Below, in pieces: positions 25,236 through 34,128 of a stretch of 64,000 nucleotides of DNA; position 1 is the stretch's first letter, and every line of letters starts with the position of its first letter. A program made the position numbers and the translations under genes. Source of the stretch: Thermoleophilia bacterium. Lineage in GTDB: Bacteria; Actinomycetota; Thermoleophilia; Miltoncostaeales; Miltoncostaeaceae. The notes below the pieces were generated by a model. The model made no database searches and was not told where the DNA came from. It worked only from the letters and a program-made list of their open reading frames with translations. The stretch is from contig JANQPH010000011.1 in the NCBI GenBank assembly GCA_028285405.1, positions 1 through 64,000 of the forward strand, read 5' to 3'.

Positions 25236-26252
25236 ATGGCACAGCTGAACGTCACGAGCGTTCCGTGGATTGACAGCGGTGACGCACCGCCGCTCGCCCT
25301 GGACCGCGACAAGCGAGACATCATCTCGCAGGGTATTGCGGACCCGCTTGTCGATTACGACATCGTTCCGCTCACCTACACGAACTCCCGTTGGTCGGCA
25401 TTCTTCTACCGGCCCGACGAGGCGAACCTTCGTCGGATCATGCCGAAGTGCCTCGAGCTCGAGGACGATGTCGTCGAGTTCTGGTACGTCGACCACCTCC
25501 ACACCGGTCTCGGCCCGTACGGCGAGATGGGTGTCACCGTCTCGGCCTCCTGCAAGGCTGGCGACGGGAAGACCTACTACGGTGGGTACTACCCGTACAT
25601 GTACCTGACGCAGGACGCCGCGGTGTTCGCCGGTCGCGAGCCCTTCGGTTTCCCGAAGAAGATCGCGTACATCGTCACCACCGAGCACGGTGGCAAGGAG
25701 GACGACGGTTACGGCGGATTCGGCAACGACTACTTCAACTTCACGTTGGAGCGTCGTGGCTACCTGATCCACACCGCCACCGGTCGTTACGACGACGCGG
25801 AGCTGCCGGCCAAGCCGAAGTTCTACGGCGACCCGACCTACGGTCGCATGAACCTCCGGCTGATCACCGACGCTTCGCTCAAGACCACGAAGTGGGACCT
25901 GACCTACCTCCCGTCGGAGGTCACGGCGGCCACCGCTGCGGCCATGGGCCGTCCGGAGACCGAGGGTCAGCACCGCTTCCAGCTCAAGCCAGAGTCGATT
26001 CGTACCGCTTCGGCGGGTGCGATCCGGACGTGGGCGATGCAGGCCACGCCGTTCGACAACCTTGGCGCGATGCTGCCGGTCAAGGAGCTGATCGGGCTGA
26101 TGAGCTTCAACTTCGACCTCATCATCCCGGGTGCGGACACGCTGTGGACGCAGACGATCGAGCGTTCCGACGAGGACCTCGGCGACCTGCTGTTCGCGAC
26201 GCCGTACCAGTACACGATGCGTCACCGCTTCCCGAAGCCTCCGGGCGTCTGA
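25236..26252 (+). CDS. Acetoacetate decarboxylase-family protein, copy 2
   Basis: This 338-residue paralogue of the preceding gene shares NSRWSAFFYRPDE, EFWYVDHLHT, GPYGEMGVTVSAS, YYPYMYLTQDAA and the lysine pair (141/142) in FGFPKKIAY. An unusually perfect AAGGAGG sits 10 bases before the ATG. It ends at a strong terminator 31 bp further on. The two proteins may form a heteromer or act on two substrates. No CoA-transferase gene, which usually accompanies acetoacetate decarboxylase in acetone formation, is adjacent. The cytoplasmic location is inferred from the lack of any signal peptide. Confidence 0.82.
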   Translation: MAQLNVTSVPWIDSGDAPPLALDRDKRDIISQGIADPLVDYDIVPLTYTNSRWSAFFYRPDEANLRRIMPKCLELEDDVVEFWYVDHLHTGLGPYGEMGVTVSASCKAGDGKTYYGGYYPYMYLTQDAAVFAGREPFGFPKKIAYIVTTEHGGKEDDGYGGFGNDYFNFTLERRGYLIHTATGRYDDAELPAKPKFYGDPTYGRMNLRLITDASLKTTKWDLTYLPSEVTAATAAAMGRPETEGQHRFQLKPESIRTASAGAIRTWAMQATPFDNLGAMLPVKELIGLMSFNFDLIIPGADTLWTQTIERSDEDLGDLLFATPYQYTMRHRFPKPPGV

Positions 26253-26283
26253 GCCTCGAGCTCACGGAAGCATCCGCATCACG

Positions 26284-26312
26284 CAACGGCCGGGCCCTGT
26301 GCCCGGCCGTTG
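26284..26312 (+). terminator. Strong rho-independent-like terminator after the decarboxylase-like pair
   Basis: A perfect 12-bp stem (caacggccgggc / gcccggccgttg) with a 5-base loop, followed by TTCGTT, lies 31 bp after the stop of copy 2. Confidence 0.8.
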
Positions 26313-26431
26313 TTCGTTAATGACTCGGGGCCGGGGCGTCGAGTCCCGTTGATGTGTCGGCCGGACCGCACCGACCTGCCTGCCGCGCCACGCTAGCCTG
26401 AGTCGGACCCCGACCCGGGAGTGACCTCCGA

Positions 26432-27334
26432 GTGACGCTGCCACACCCGTACCGCCGGATCGCATGCTTCGTCGACGAATCCGACGACGACCTGGCTCGA
26501 GAGGTCGTCGCTGCCGGGCTGCGCCTTCGCTTCGACGAGCGCGTCAAGCTCTACGTCGTTTACGTCGCGCCGGACTCCGCGGTGCTCCGCGGGGGCTTCT
26601 CGGGCTGGGAGGTCGACGAGGAGGATCCGTTCCGCCCGGTCCGCAACTGGCTGGCCGGGATCACCGCCGGCGATGGGGTCGAGGCCGTCGTGCTGTCGGG
26701 TCGGGAGCCGGTCGATGTCGCGCTGCGCTGGTCGAGCGAGGTCGGCGTCGATCTCCACGTCGCCGCGGCCGCCAAGACGCGGCTGCAGCGCCGCGTGCTC
26801 GGCAGCTTCGTCGAGGGCCTGGCGAGGAACACGAAGGTGCCGACCCTCGTCTTTCCCCCCGAGGTCGAGGTGCGGGACCCCATGCCGGACGATGGCGAGT
26901 CGCTCGCGCCGCCCGGGAACATCGCCTGCTGCATCGACGGCAGCCCAGCCGCTGCCGCGGCGCTCGAGGAGTCGCGCCGGATTCTCGGCAGCCAGGAGGG
27001 CGGGAGGCTGACCGCGATTCACGCCGTGATCCCTCCCCGGCCCGCCCGGCTGCGGGCGCTGACGCGCCTGCTTCCGGCCCCCCGGGCGGCGGTGAGACGC
27101 GGACGCGAGTGGCTCGCGGGACAGCAGGCGGATCTCGGCGACGCGCGCGGCGTGCTCGTCACCGGGCATCCGCGCGACGTCAGCTCGTGGGCCGCCCGGC
27201 ACGACATCGAGCTGCTCGTGTGCGGCAGCCGGGCCGGCGGCGTCGGCGCTCGGACCATCGGCAGCTTCGCGCATCAGCTCTGCCGGCACGCCGAGGTCCC
27301 CGTGCTGCTCGTCCCGCCGGAGGCCGCGGACTGA
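26432..27334 (+). CDS. Tandem universal stress protein (two USP domains)
   Basis: The 300-residue protein has two USP halves. The first covers about 1-155 (YRRIACFVDESDDDLAREVV, VVLSGREPVDVALRWSSE, RRVLGSFVEGLARNTKVPTLV). The second covers about 162-300 (NIACCIDGSPAAAAALEESR, IELLVCGSRAGGVGARTIGSF, CRHAEVPVLLVPPE). The second half keeps the G-x2-G-x8-10-S-type ATP-binding end (SRAGGVGARTIGS). Such proteins bind ATP and support survival under stress, but the exact role is unknown. The start is GTG 26432. It stands alone between the decarboxylase terminator and the OpuB-type operon, convergent with the latter. Confidence 0.85.
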   Translation: MTLPHPYRRIACFVDESDDDLAREVVAAGLRLRFDERVKLYVVYVAPDSAVLRGGFSGWEVDEEDPFRPVRNWLAGITAGDGVEAVVLSGREPVDVALRWSSEVGVDLHVAAAAKTRLQRRVLGSFVEGLARNTKVPTLVFPPEVEVRDPMPDDGESLAPPGNIACCIDGSPAAAAALEESRRILGSQEGGRLTAIHAVIPPRPARLRALTRLLPAPRAAVRRGREWLAGQQADLGDARGVLVTGHPRDVSSWAARHDIELLVCGSRAGGVGARTIGSFAHQLCRHAEVPVLLVPPEAAD

Positions 27335-27460
27335 CCTGACGCGGCGGCGTTCGGCGGCGGTCTCTCGTCGCCGCCGGTCCACGCGGGGCTCGGATGGAAC
27401 CCACCCGATGCGCCGGGATCAGAGGTGCGACGCCCGCCGGCGTCGCACCTCGAGTCCTTC

Positions 27461-28417
27461 CTAGAGCAGTCCGGCCTCGGTGAGGAACTGGTTCGCCACG
27501 TCTTCCGGGTCCTCGTTGTCGAAGTCGACCTGGGCGTTCAGCCCGCGGATCACGTCGGCCTCGAGCGCCTCGTCGACCGCGCCCAGCGAGTCCTCGATCG
27601 CGCTCTGCTGGTCATCGGTCAGGCCCTCGAACCAATCGGTGTTCACCACCGGGTAGATCTGGAACGAGACACCGCCGGTGAAGAGGCCCTTCCCGTCCTC
27701 CAGCACGACGAGCTCCTGCTGGGCGATGGCGGGGTCGGTGCCGAAGGCGTAGACGCACTGAGCGTCGCCGTCCTCGATCGGCTGGTACCGCAGCGAGATG
27801 TCGACGGTCTTGATGTCGCCGAACTCGATGCCGTACTCCTCCTGCAGCAGCGGCAGCCCGTCGGGCCGGGTCAGGTGCTCGGCGTTCGCCGAGTACGTGA
27901 TGTCACCGGCCTGCTCGGCCAGCTCCTCGAGCGTCGTGATGCCCGACTCCTGCGTGCAGGCGACCTCGTTGCCGTTGTTGTACGGCGCCGGCTCGAGGGC
28001 GGTCAAGCCCCGCTCGGCTGATGCCTCCTGGATGAACGTGAACTGCTCCTCCCGGGTCTCGGGCGCGTCCTCGGGGGCCTCCCCCAGGACGTTCAGATAC
28101 GTCGTGCCCGTGTACTCCGGGTAGATGTCGATCTCGCCACCCGTGATCGCGCCGTCGGCGATCTCGGTCGACGCCAGGCTCGTCACCTCGGTGTCGAAGC
28201 CCTGGGCGTCGAGCGCCTGGGCGTAGGCGTTGGCGACGATGAAGCTCTCGGTGAAGCCCTTGTCGGCGATCGTCACCGAGACGCCGTCGCCGACGTCCGA
28301 GGTCGTGCTGCCGTCGTCATCGTCGTCGCCTCCGCAACCGGCCGCGATCAGGACGCCACCGGCGATGACGGCCGTCGCGATCGCCATGGGAACAGCGCGC
28401 GATCTGATCAGCTTCAT
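27461..28417 (-). CDS. OpuB/OpuC-type osmoprotectant-binding lipoprotein
   Basis: The ATG at 28417 starts a 318-residue lipoprotein with lipobox LIAAGCGG and an acidic DDDDDGSTTSD spacer. The binding-protein signature KGFTESFIVANAYAQAL and IDIYPEYTGTTYLNVLG is that of OpuBC/ProX-like proteins that bind glycine betaine, choline, carnitine or related quaternary amines. It lies 8 bp after the second permease gene. It is the last gene of a four-gene importer encoded in the order ATPase, permease, permease, binding protein. Confidence 0.9.
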   Translation of the reverse strand: MKLIRSRAVPMAIATAVIAGGVLIAAGCGGDDDDDGSTTSDVGDGVSVTIADKGFTESFIVANAYAQALDAQGFDTEVTSLASTEIADGAITGGEIDIYPEYTGTTYLNVLGEAPEDAPETREEQFTFIQEASAERGLTALEPAPYNNGNEVACTQESGITTLEELAEQAGDITYSANAEHLTRPDGLPLLQEEYGIEFGDIKTVDISLRYQPIEDGDAQCVYAFGTDPAIAQQELVVLEDGKGLFTGGVSFQIYPVVNTDWFEGLTDDQQSAIEDSLGAVDEALEADVIRGLNAQVDFDNEDPEDVANQFLTEAGLL

Positions 28418-28425
28418 GGACACAG

Positions 28426-29106
28426 TCAGCCTTTCTGTTCGGAGAGGTCCGCCCGCTCGAGGCGCAGGCCCCGGGGCGTCGCGAGCCGCTGGCCTGCGAC
28501 GAAGATGAGCTGTGCGGACATCGCAAGCAGGGCGATCGGAATCGCGCCTGCCAGCAGGACAGGGTCTTGGTTGGTTGTGAGTCCGGACAAGACGAGCACG
28601 CCGAGGCCACCGGCCCCGACGAGGCCCGCTAGGGCCGCGGTCGCGACGATCTGGACCGCCGCGACGCGCAGCCCGACGAACAGGCTTGGTACCGCGATCG
28701 GAACCTCGATGCGGGCGGTGATCTGGGGGGCGGTCATCCCCATGCCGCGGGCGGCGCCGATCACGTCGCGATCGACGTTCGCGATCCCGGTGTAGACGTT
28801 CAGCAGGATCGGTGGGATGCCGAGCGCCACGAGCCCGACGACCGCGGGCCAGAACCCGATCGAGCTGAGGGCGACGACGAGCGCCATGATCGCGAACTCC
28901 GGGACCGTGCGGCCCAGGTTCGCGACGGCGATGACCAGGAAGGACGCGACCTTCCCGACCTTCGCCGAGATGACGCCGAGCGTGATCCCGATCGCCGCCG
29001 CGATCGCCAGCGACACGAGCGACAGCTCGATGTGGGTGACCAGCTGCCCCCAGCCGTCGTTGATCGGGTTGTTGAACGCATCCCAGGTCTCCTGCCACAG
29101 GCTCAT
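28426..29106 (-). CDS. OpuB-type ABC transporter permease, second subunit
   Basis: The start at ATG 29106 (MSLWQETWDAFNNPINDGW) overlaps the stop of the first permease by 4 bp; an earlier in-frame ATG lies inside that gene. The 226-residue protein has about five or six hydrophobic helices. The permease coupling loop is seen in ARGMGMTAPQITARIEVPIAVPSL, which contacts the ATPase. With the first permease it forms the membrane channel for compatible solutes. Confidence 0.9.
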   Translation of the reverse strand: MSLWQETWDAFNNPINDGWGQLVTHIELSLVSLAIAAAIGITLGVISAKVGKVASFLVIAVANLGRTVPEFAIMALVVALSSIGFWPAVVGLVALGIPPILLNVYTGIANVDRDVIGAARGMGMTAPQITARIEVPIAVPSLFVGLRVAAVQIVATAALAGLVGAGGLGVLVLSGLTTNQDPVLLAGAIPIALLAMSAQLIFVAGQRLATPRGLRLERADLSEQKG

Positions 29107-29756
29107 GCGCCGGCCCGCTTCCATCGGGAGAGCCCGCGCTCGGTGAGGGCGAGCATCCCGTCGAGCACCAGCGCCATGGCGGTGGCGATGACCGCCCCGA
29201 CGACGATCGGCGTCAGGAAGAGCCCGCGCTGGATCCCGTCGTTGAAGATCAGGACGCCGAGTCCACCGGCGCCGATCAGCACGGCGATCGTGGCGATCCC
29301 GACGGTGCTCACCGTGGCCAGGCGGATCCCGGTGATGATCGAGGGCAGCGCCATCGGCAGCTCGACGCGATAGAGGATCTGCCAGGAGGTCATGCCCATG
29401 CCGCGCGCGGCGTCCTTCACGCTCCGCGGCACGCTCTGCAGGCCGACGACGGTGTTCTCGATCAGGATCAGCATCGCGTAGGCCACGAGGCCGATGACCG
29501 CCGGCGTGCGGCCGATGCCGACGATCGGGACCAGGATCGCGAACATCGCGAGGCTGGGGATCGTGTAGAGGATCGTGCCGGTTTGCGAGGCGAGTACGTA
29601 GGGCAGGCCGCCGCGGCGCACCAGGATCCCGATCGGGATCGCGATGCCGACCGCGATCGCGATCGAGATGCCGACGATCTCGGCGTGCTGCTGGGTCAGC
29701 GCCCCGATCTCATCCAGGTTGCGGTCGATCCAATCCCAGTCGATGGGCTCAGCCAT
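29103..29756 (-). CDS. OpuB-type ABC transporter permease, first subunit
   Basis: This 217-residue integral membrane protein has five to six hydrophobic segments (ISIAIAVGIAIPIGILV, TIPSLAMFAILVPIVGI) and the EAA-type coupling loop DAARGMGMTSWQILYRVELPMALP. It overlaps the ATPase gene by 8 bp and the second permease by 4 bp, so the transporter is translated as one coupled unit. The loop sequences of the two permeases are close, as expected for a heterodimeric channel. Confidence 0.92.
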   Translation of the reverse strand: MAEPIDWDWIDRNLDEIGALTQQHAEIVGISIAIAVGIAIPIGILVRRGGLPYVLASQTGTILYTIPSLAMFAILVPIVGIGRTPAVIGLVAYAMLILIENTVVGLQSVPRSVKDAARGMGMTSWQILYRVELPMALPSIITGIRLATVSTVGIATIAVLIGAGGLGVLIFNDGIQRGLFLTPIVVGAVIATAMALVLDGMLALTERGLSRWKRAGA

Positions 29757-30939
29757 GTGGGGCCATCGCCGACTCGGACTGGGCGTTCCACGAGCCCTGG
29801 ATGTGGTCGACGCTCACGAGCCCGACGCAGCGTCCCTCCGCGTCCACCACCGCGCCGGTCCGGGCGTTGGCGTCGAGGAGGGCCGAGAGCGCGTCGCGCA
29901 GCGTGGCCAGCCGGTCGACGATCGGCCCGGGGCTGCCCACCGGCCCACGAGGCACCTCGTCACCGTCGGTGACCCGCTCGACCGACATCCACGCCCGCGG
30001 TCGACCCTCGACCGTCACGAGCAGGTCGCCGTCGACCGGCACCAGCAGTCCGGAGGCGATTCGATCGAGCACGTCCGAGCTCGGCGCGCCGGCCTCGACG
30101 AGCGGCGCATCGTCGAGCTCGATCTCCTCGATGCGGGTGAGGCTCAGGCCCTTCAGTGCCCGATCGGCACCGACGAAGTCCGCGACGAAGTCGTCGGCGG
30201 GCGAGGCGAGGAGCTCGGCCGGCCGGGCGTACTGGACGAGGCGCCCGTCCCGCATCACGGCGATCCGGTCGGCCATCTTCACGGCCTCGTCGATGTCGTG
30301 GCTCACGAACACGACGGTCTTCGGGACCGTGCGGTGGAGCCGCAGAAAGTCGTTCTGCAGCCGCTCGCGCGTGATCGGATCGACGGCTGAGAACGGCTCG
30401 TCCATCAGCATGAGCGGCGGATCGCTGGCAAGCGCCCGGGCGAGCCCGACCCGCTGCTGCTGCCCGCCCGACAGCTGCGCCGGGTAGCGGTTCGCGTACT
30501 CGGCCGGATCGAGGCCGACCAGCTCGAGCATCTCCGCCACGCGGGCCTTCGTCTCGCCTCGACGCCAGCCGACGAGCCGCGGCACCGTGGCGACGTTCTT
30601 GGCGATCGTCTGGTGGGGAAGGAGCCCGACCTGCTGGATCACGTAGCCGATCTCTCGCCGCAGTGAGGCCGCGTTCCGGTTCCGGGTGCTCTCCCCGTCG
30701 AGCAGGATGTCGCCGGCCGAGGGCTCGATCAGCCGGTTGATCATCCGCAGCGCCGTGGTCTTGCCGCACCCGGACGGACCGACGAGCACGCAGACCTGTC
30801 CGGCCTCGACGATCAGCGAGAGGTCGTCGACGGCGGGTCGGTCGCTGCCGGGGTACCGCTTCGTGACCCCCTGGAGCTCCAGCCGACCCGCGTCATGTCG
30901 AACATGGCCGCGGTTGGCGTTCCCGGGCAGAACCACCAT
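29749..30939 (-). CDS. OpuB-type ABC transporter ATPase with CBS domains
   Basis: In this 396-residue protein, Walker A is GPSGCGKTT, followed by QQVGLLPHQT (Q-loop), LSGGQQQRVGLARAL (signature), LLMLMDEP-type Walker B (PPLMLMDEPF) and the switch histidine in VFVSHD. The C-terminal region (about 265-390) contains a CBS pair (DLLVTVEGRPRAWMSVERV, ARTGAVVDAEGRCVGLVSVD). Related OpuA/OpuC ATPases use such domains to sense ionic strength or nucleotides. Its ATG lies next to a divergent promoter region shared with the gene at 31113. It powers osmolyte uptake. Confidence 0.93.
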   Translation of the reverse strand: MVVLPGNANRGHVRHDAGRLELQGVTKRYPGSDRPAVDDLSLIVEAGQVCVLVGPSGCGKTTALRMINRLIEPSAGDILLDGESTRNRNAASLRREIGYVIQQVGLLPHQTIAKNVATVPRLVGWRRGETKARVAEMLELVGLDPAEYANRYPAQLSGGQQQRVGLARALASDPPLMLMDEPFSAVDPITRERLQNDFLRLHRTVPKTVVFVSHDIDEAVKMADRIAVMRDGRLVQYARPAELLASPADDFVADFVGADRALKGLSLTRIEEIELDDAPLVEAGAPSSDVLDRIASGLLVPVDGDLLVTVEGRPRAWMSVERVTDGDEVPRGPVGSPGPIVDRLATLRDALSALLDANARTGAVVDAEGRCVGLVSVDHIQGSWNAQSESAMAPHG

Positions 30940-31112
30940 TGAGCGACGCTACAGCACTCCGATGTCACGGTCGGCGTGAGGAAACTCACACACAGTCCCG
31001 GCCGTCCATTTCGACCAGATCCCCAGTCAAGCCCCGGTCTGGACTCAGGGTCCTCCAAGGGGGGCTTGGTGCACTCGAAGACGTCCACGCACCAGACCTT
31101 CGAGGAGACGAA

Positions 31113-31859
31113 ATGGGCATCAACCTCAAGCAGCGTTCCAGGCTCTGGCTGGCGGCCGCTGGAAGCGTTCTCGCGCTCGGCGCCGTCGGAGGGGCCGCCA
31201 TCGCGGCCGGTGATGGCAGCGACGGTCCCCGCGCCGAGCGCGCGGCCGCAGTCAGCGAGTACCTCGGCCTCTCGTCCGAGGACATCCGCGAGGCCCGACA
31301 CGGAGGCACGTCGCTCGCGCAGCTCGCCGAGCAGCAGGGCGTCTCGGTCGACGGCCTCGAGCGCGTCATTGTGAGCCAGGCGATGGAGCACCTCGACGAG
31401 GCGGCCGCCGACGGGCGCATCAGCGAGGAGCGCGCCGAGGACATGCTGAGCGAGCTCGAGAGCCGCGTGTCCGAGATGGTCCAGTCGACCGACGCGCCGG
31501 AGCGCGATGGACGGCGCGGTGGCGGCGCGGTCCGCGAGGCCGTCGCCGGCTACCTGGACACCCCGGTCGAGGAGATCCGCGAGCAGCGCCACAACGGCAC
31601 GTCGCTCGCGCAGATCGCCGAGTCCGAGGGCAAGTCCGTCGAGGGCCTCGAGCAGGCGATCGTCGCGGCGGCGCAGGAGAAGACCGCCGACGCGGTCGAG
31701 AGTGGCCGGATCACACAGGCCGAGGCCGACGAGCGCCTGTCCGAGCTCCAGAGCCGTGTGTCCGAGATGGTCCAGTCCACCGACGCCCCCGAGCGCGGCG
31801 ACAAGGGTCCGCGCGGGTCGGCGCCCGACGACGGCGACGACGCTGGGAGCACGGCTTAG
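31113..31859 (+). CDS. Exported or membrane-anchored helical protein with a duplicated unit
   Basis: The ATG at 31113 has CGAGGAG upstream; the longer frame begins in non-coding sequence. The 248-residue protein has one hydrophobic segment (about 10-32, LWLAAAGSVLALGAVGGAAI). Two similar helical units of about 85 residues follow, around 40-128 and 135-225. Both contain EIREQRHNGTSLAQIAE-type and GRI-A-A-E-LSEL-type stretches and end in the identical SRVSEMVQSTDAPER. The acidic C-terminal tail is disordered (GSAPDDGDDAGSTA). I recognise no named family. The duplication is almost exact at DNA level near the ends of both units, so it is fairly recent. Confidence 0.75.
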   Translation: MGINLKQRSRLWLAAAGSVLALGAVGGAAIAAGDGSDGPRAERAAAVSEYLGLSSEDIREARHGGTSLAQLAEQQGVSVDGLERVIVSQAMEHLDEAAADGRISEERAEDMLSELESRVSEMVQSTDAPERDGRRGGGAVREAVAGYLDTPVEEIREQRHNGTSLAQIAESEGKSVEGLEQAIVAAAQEKTADAVESGRITQAEADERLSELQSRVSEMVQSTDAPERGDKGPRGSAPDDGDDAGSTA

Positions 31860-31893
31860 GGGGAATCTCCGCGGCACGACCAGCAGCGCCACG

Positions 31894-31923
31894 CGAACGC
31901 CCGGCCGATTGGCTGGGCGTTCG
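31894..31923 (+). terminator. Hairpin terminator after the duplicated helical protein
   Basis: A 13-bp stem with one G-T pair (cgaacgcccggcc / ggctgggcgttcg) closes a GATT loop 34 bp after the stop at 31859 and is followed by TCGTTG. Confidence 0.7.
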
Positions 31924-31975
31924 TCGTTGCCGGCACTAGGCTCGCGCAATCCCGTCCCACCACAGGGGGAGCCCC

Positions 31976-32944
31976 ATGCGCATCTCTCGCCTGCTGGCCG
32001 GTGGTCTGGTCGGCCTCACCCTCGGCCTTGGCGGCGTTCTCGCCGCCGATCTGGTCACCGAGCCCGCCGAGGCCCAGCGCGGCTCGAGTCAGTTCGTCAC
32101 CAAGGCCGAGTTCAACGCGGCCAACAAGTCGGCCAACCAGCGCGCCAGCGCGGCCATCAACGGCTACAAGATCGCCAACAACGCCCTCACCAAGTACTTC
32201 CTGAAGGAGGGTGAGCTGATCGGCGCAGGATCGGGCCCGATCACCCAGGATCGGGGTACCGGTGCCAACGGGCTCCCCGGCTCCACGATCCAGGACGGAG
32301 CGATCGACTCCCGGAAGATCGCCCCCGGTGGCGTGACCTCAGGAGACCTGGCCGACGGCTCGGTGACCAACCCCAAGCTGCAGGCCGGAGCCGTCTCGAC
32401 GGCCAAGATCGGCGTGGGTGCCGTGACCGGCGAGAAGATCGCCGACGACGCCGTCACCCAGGCCAAGGTGGCCGATCGGGCCGTTGGCCCGGCGCAGCTC
32501 GACACCCCGATCGCGGGCGGCTTCGGATTCGGCGGAGCCGTTTCGCTCGCCGACAACGTCTCCCAGCTGCTGCCCGTCGGTCAGACCCCCGACTTCGCCC
32601 TGGGTGGGCTCACGGTCTCGTCCGGCAAGGTGGTCGCCCCGCGGGCCGGTGTCTACGAGATCACGGCCGTCGTCGCCTTCCTGCACAACGCCAACGGTGG
32701 CTGGCGACAGCTGGCGATCCGCCACACCACGTCGTCGGGTGATCTGGACCAGACGGTCTCGCGTGTCGTGGCCCTGACCGCCCCTGGATCCTTCGCGACC
32801 TTCGTCACCGGCACCCGGGTGGTTGCGGCACAGGCGGGTGACTCATTCGGCGCGGTGGGCCTACAGCGCACCGACCCGGCCTCCAACCTCAACGCGAACG
32901 TCGCGACCTTCTCCGTCTCCTACATCGGTCCGCTCGCCAGCTGA
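31976..32944 (+). CDS. Secreted protein with repetitive stalk and C1q/TNF-like head
   Basis: The signal peptide (about residues 1-33, cleaved near AEAQ) is preceded by GGGGAG. The middle part (about 100-175) is built of short repeats such as GAIDSRKIAPGGVTSGDLADGSV and GAVTGEKIADDAV, the kind of beta-helical stalk seen in phage tail-fibre-like and surface proteins. The C-terminal 130 residues resemble the C1q/TNF-like jelly roll (AGVYEITAVVAFL, WRQLAIRHTT, VVAAQAGDSFGAV, FSVSYIGPL). A trimeric, extracellular stalk-and-head particle is likely. Ligand and role are unknown. Confidence 0.75.
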   Translation: MRISRLLAGGLVGLTLGLGGVLAADLVTEPAEAQRGSSQFVTKAEFNAANKSANQRASAAINGYKIANNALTKYFLKEGELIGAGSGPITQDRGTGANGLPGSTIQDGAIDSRKIAPGGVTSGDLADGSVTNPKLQAGAVSTAKIGVGAVTGEKIADDAVTQAKVADRAVGPAQLDTPIAGGFGFGGAVSLADNVSQLLPVGQTPDFALGGLTVSSGKVVAPRAGVYEITAVVAFLHNANGGWRQLAIRHTTSSGDLDQTVSRVVALTAPGSFATFVTGTRVVAAQAGDSFGAVGLQRTDPASNLNANVATFSVSYIGPLAS

Positions 32945-32965
32945 TCACATCGGCTGGAGCGGCAC

Positions 32966-32990
32966 GGGCGGCGGACACGCGCCGCCGCCC
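32966..32990. terminator. Bidirectional terminator-like hairpin
   Basis: GC-rich arms gggcggcg and cgccgccc lie between the convergent C1q-like gene (ends 32944) and HtrA-like gene (ends 32998) and can serve both strands. Confidence 0.5.
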
Positions 32991-32997
32991 GCCGGAG

Positions 32998-34128
32998 TCA
33001 GCCCGCGTCCGGTCGGCTGCCGAGCGTCGCGTCGATCGTCAGCGTCTCGCCACCACGAACGACGGTGAGCGAGACCTGGTCGCCGACGCCCTTGGAGAGG
33101 ATCGCCGCGGTGAGCTCGCCCGGATCGTTGACGGCCTCGCCGTTGACGGCGGTCACGACGTCACCGGACTCGAGGCCGGCAGCGGCGGCCCCCGAGCCGG
33201 CGGTGACCTCATCGATCAGGACGCCGTCCTGGTTGCTCTCGGCCGGGGCGCTCTGCACGCCGAGGTAGGCCAGCTCGGCCTCGCCGTTTGCGATCAGCTG
33301 GTCGGCGACACGGGTGACCGTGTTGCTCGGGACCGCGAAGCCGACGCCGTCGTTGCCGCCACCGGACGAGGCGATCTGGGTGTTGATGCCGATGACCCGT
33401 CCGGCCGCGTCGAGCAGCGGGCCTCCCGAGTTGCCGGGGTTGATCGCCGCGTCGGTCTGGATCACGTCGGTGATCGGCGCGCCGTCGGGTGCCTGGATCT
33501 CACGCTGGAGCGCCGAGACGATGCCGGTGGTGACGGTCCGCTCGAGGCCGAAAGGGTTGCCGATGGCGATCGCCGTGTCGCCGACCGTGACCGCGTCCGA
33601 GTCGGCGATCGGGAGGGCGTCGGCCGGGATCTCGGCCGGGTCGACCGACAGCACGGCCACGTCCGTCGACTCGAGGGTGCCGCGCACCTCCGCCGGGATC
33701 TCACGAGCGCCGTCGAACGAGACCTGCACCTCGGTGGCGCCTTCGACCACATGGGCGTTGGTGATGATGTGGCCCTGGTCGTCGTAGACGAAGCCCGACC
33801 CGCTGGCCTGGCCTCCGCCACCGCCGGGTCCGAACGGCGAGTCGCTCGGCCCGGAGACCGTCGCCTCGATCAGCGCGACGCTCGGCGACGCGCTCGCGTA
33901 GACCTCGCCGACGCTCGTGCGCTCGATCGTCGGTGCCGGCTGCGATTCGGACTCCTCGGCGGCGCGGGCCGCGTCGCTCGGGTCGACCGCAGGTCGGATC
34001 GACGCGGCGGGCTCGCTCGAGCCGTCGTCGCCCTGGGCGATCAGCACAACCCCGGCGGACGCCGCTCCTCCGACGACCGCGGCGACCGTCGCCACCGCCA
34101 CAGTGCTCAGCCGACCTCGCTCCGCCAT
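32998..34128 (-). CDS. HtrA/DegP-type serine protease with PDZ domain
   Basis: The ATG at 34128 follows GAGGG; an upstream in-frame ATG is not protein-like. In the 376-residue protein, one membrane helix (about 8-33) anchors it. A linker follows, then a trypsin-like domain with the triad His (HIITNAHVVEGA), Asp (TDVAVLSVD) and Ser (NPGNSGGPLLD), and a C-terminal PDZ domain (about 280-370; VQSAPAESNQDGVLIDEVT, LESGDVVTAVNGEAV). HtrA proteases degrade or remodel misfolded proteins outside the membrane. It is a single gene divergent from the GH65 gene across 247 bp. Confidence 0.93.
   Translation of the reverse strand: MAERGRLSTVAVATVAAVVGGAASAGVVLIAQGDDGSSEPAASIRPAVDPSDAARAAEESESQPAPTIERTSVGEVYASASPSVALIEATVSGPSDSPFGPGGGGGQASGSGFVYDDQGHIITNAHVVEGATEVQVSFDGAREIPAEVRGTLESTDVAVLSVDPAEIPADALPIADSDAVTVGDTAIAIGNPFGLERTVTTGIVSALQREIQAPDGAPITDVIQTDAAINPGNSGGPLLDAAGRVIGINTQIASSGGGNDGVGFAVPSNTVTRVADQLIANGEAELAYLGVQSAPAESNQDGVLIDEVTAGSGAAAAGLESGDVVTAVNGEAVNDPGELTAAILSKGVGDQVSLTVVRGGETLTIDATLGSRPDAG

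Noticed and set aside
23702-26225. Two long minus-strand open frames over the decarboxylase-like pair
   Set aside because: Both are antisense to well-supported genes with strong ribosome binding sites and shared family motifs.
31113-31859. CRISPR-like repeats in the duplicated protein
   Set aside because: The repetition is two protein-coding units, not short spaced repeats.
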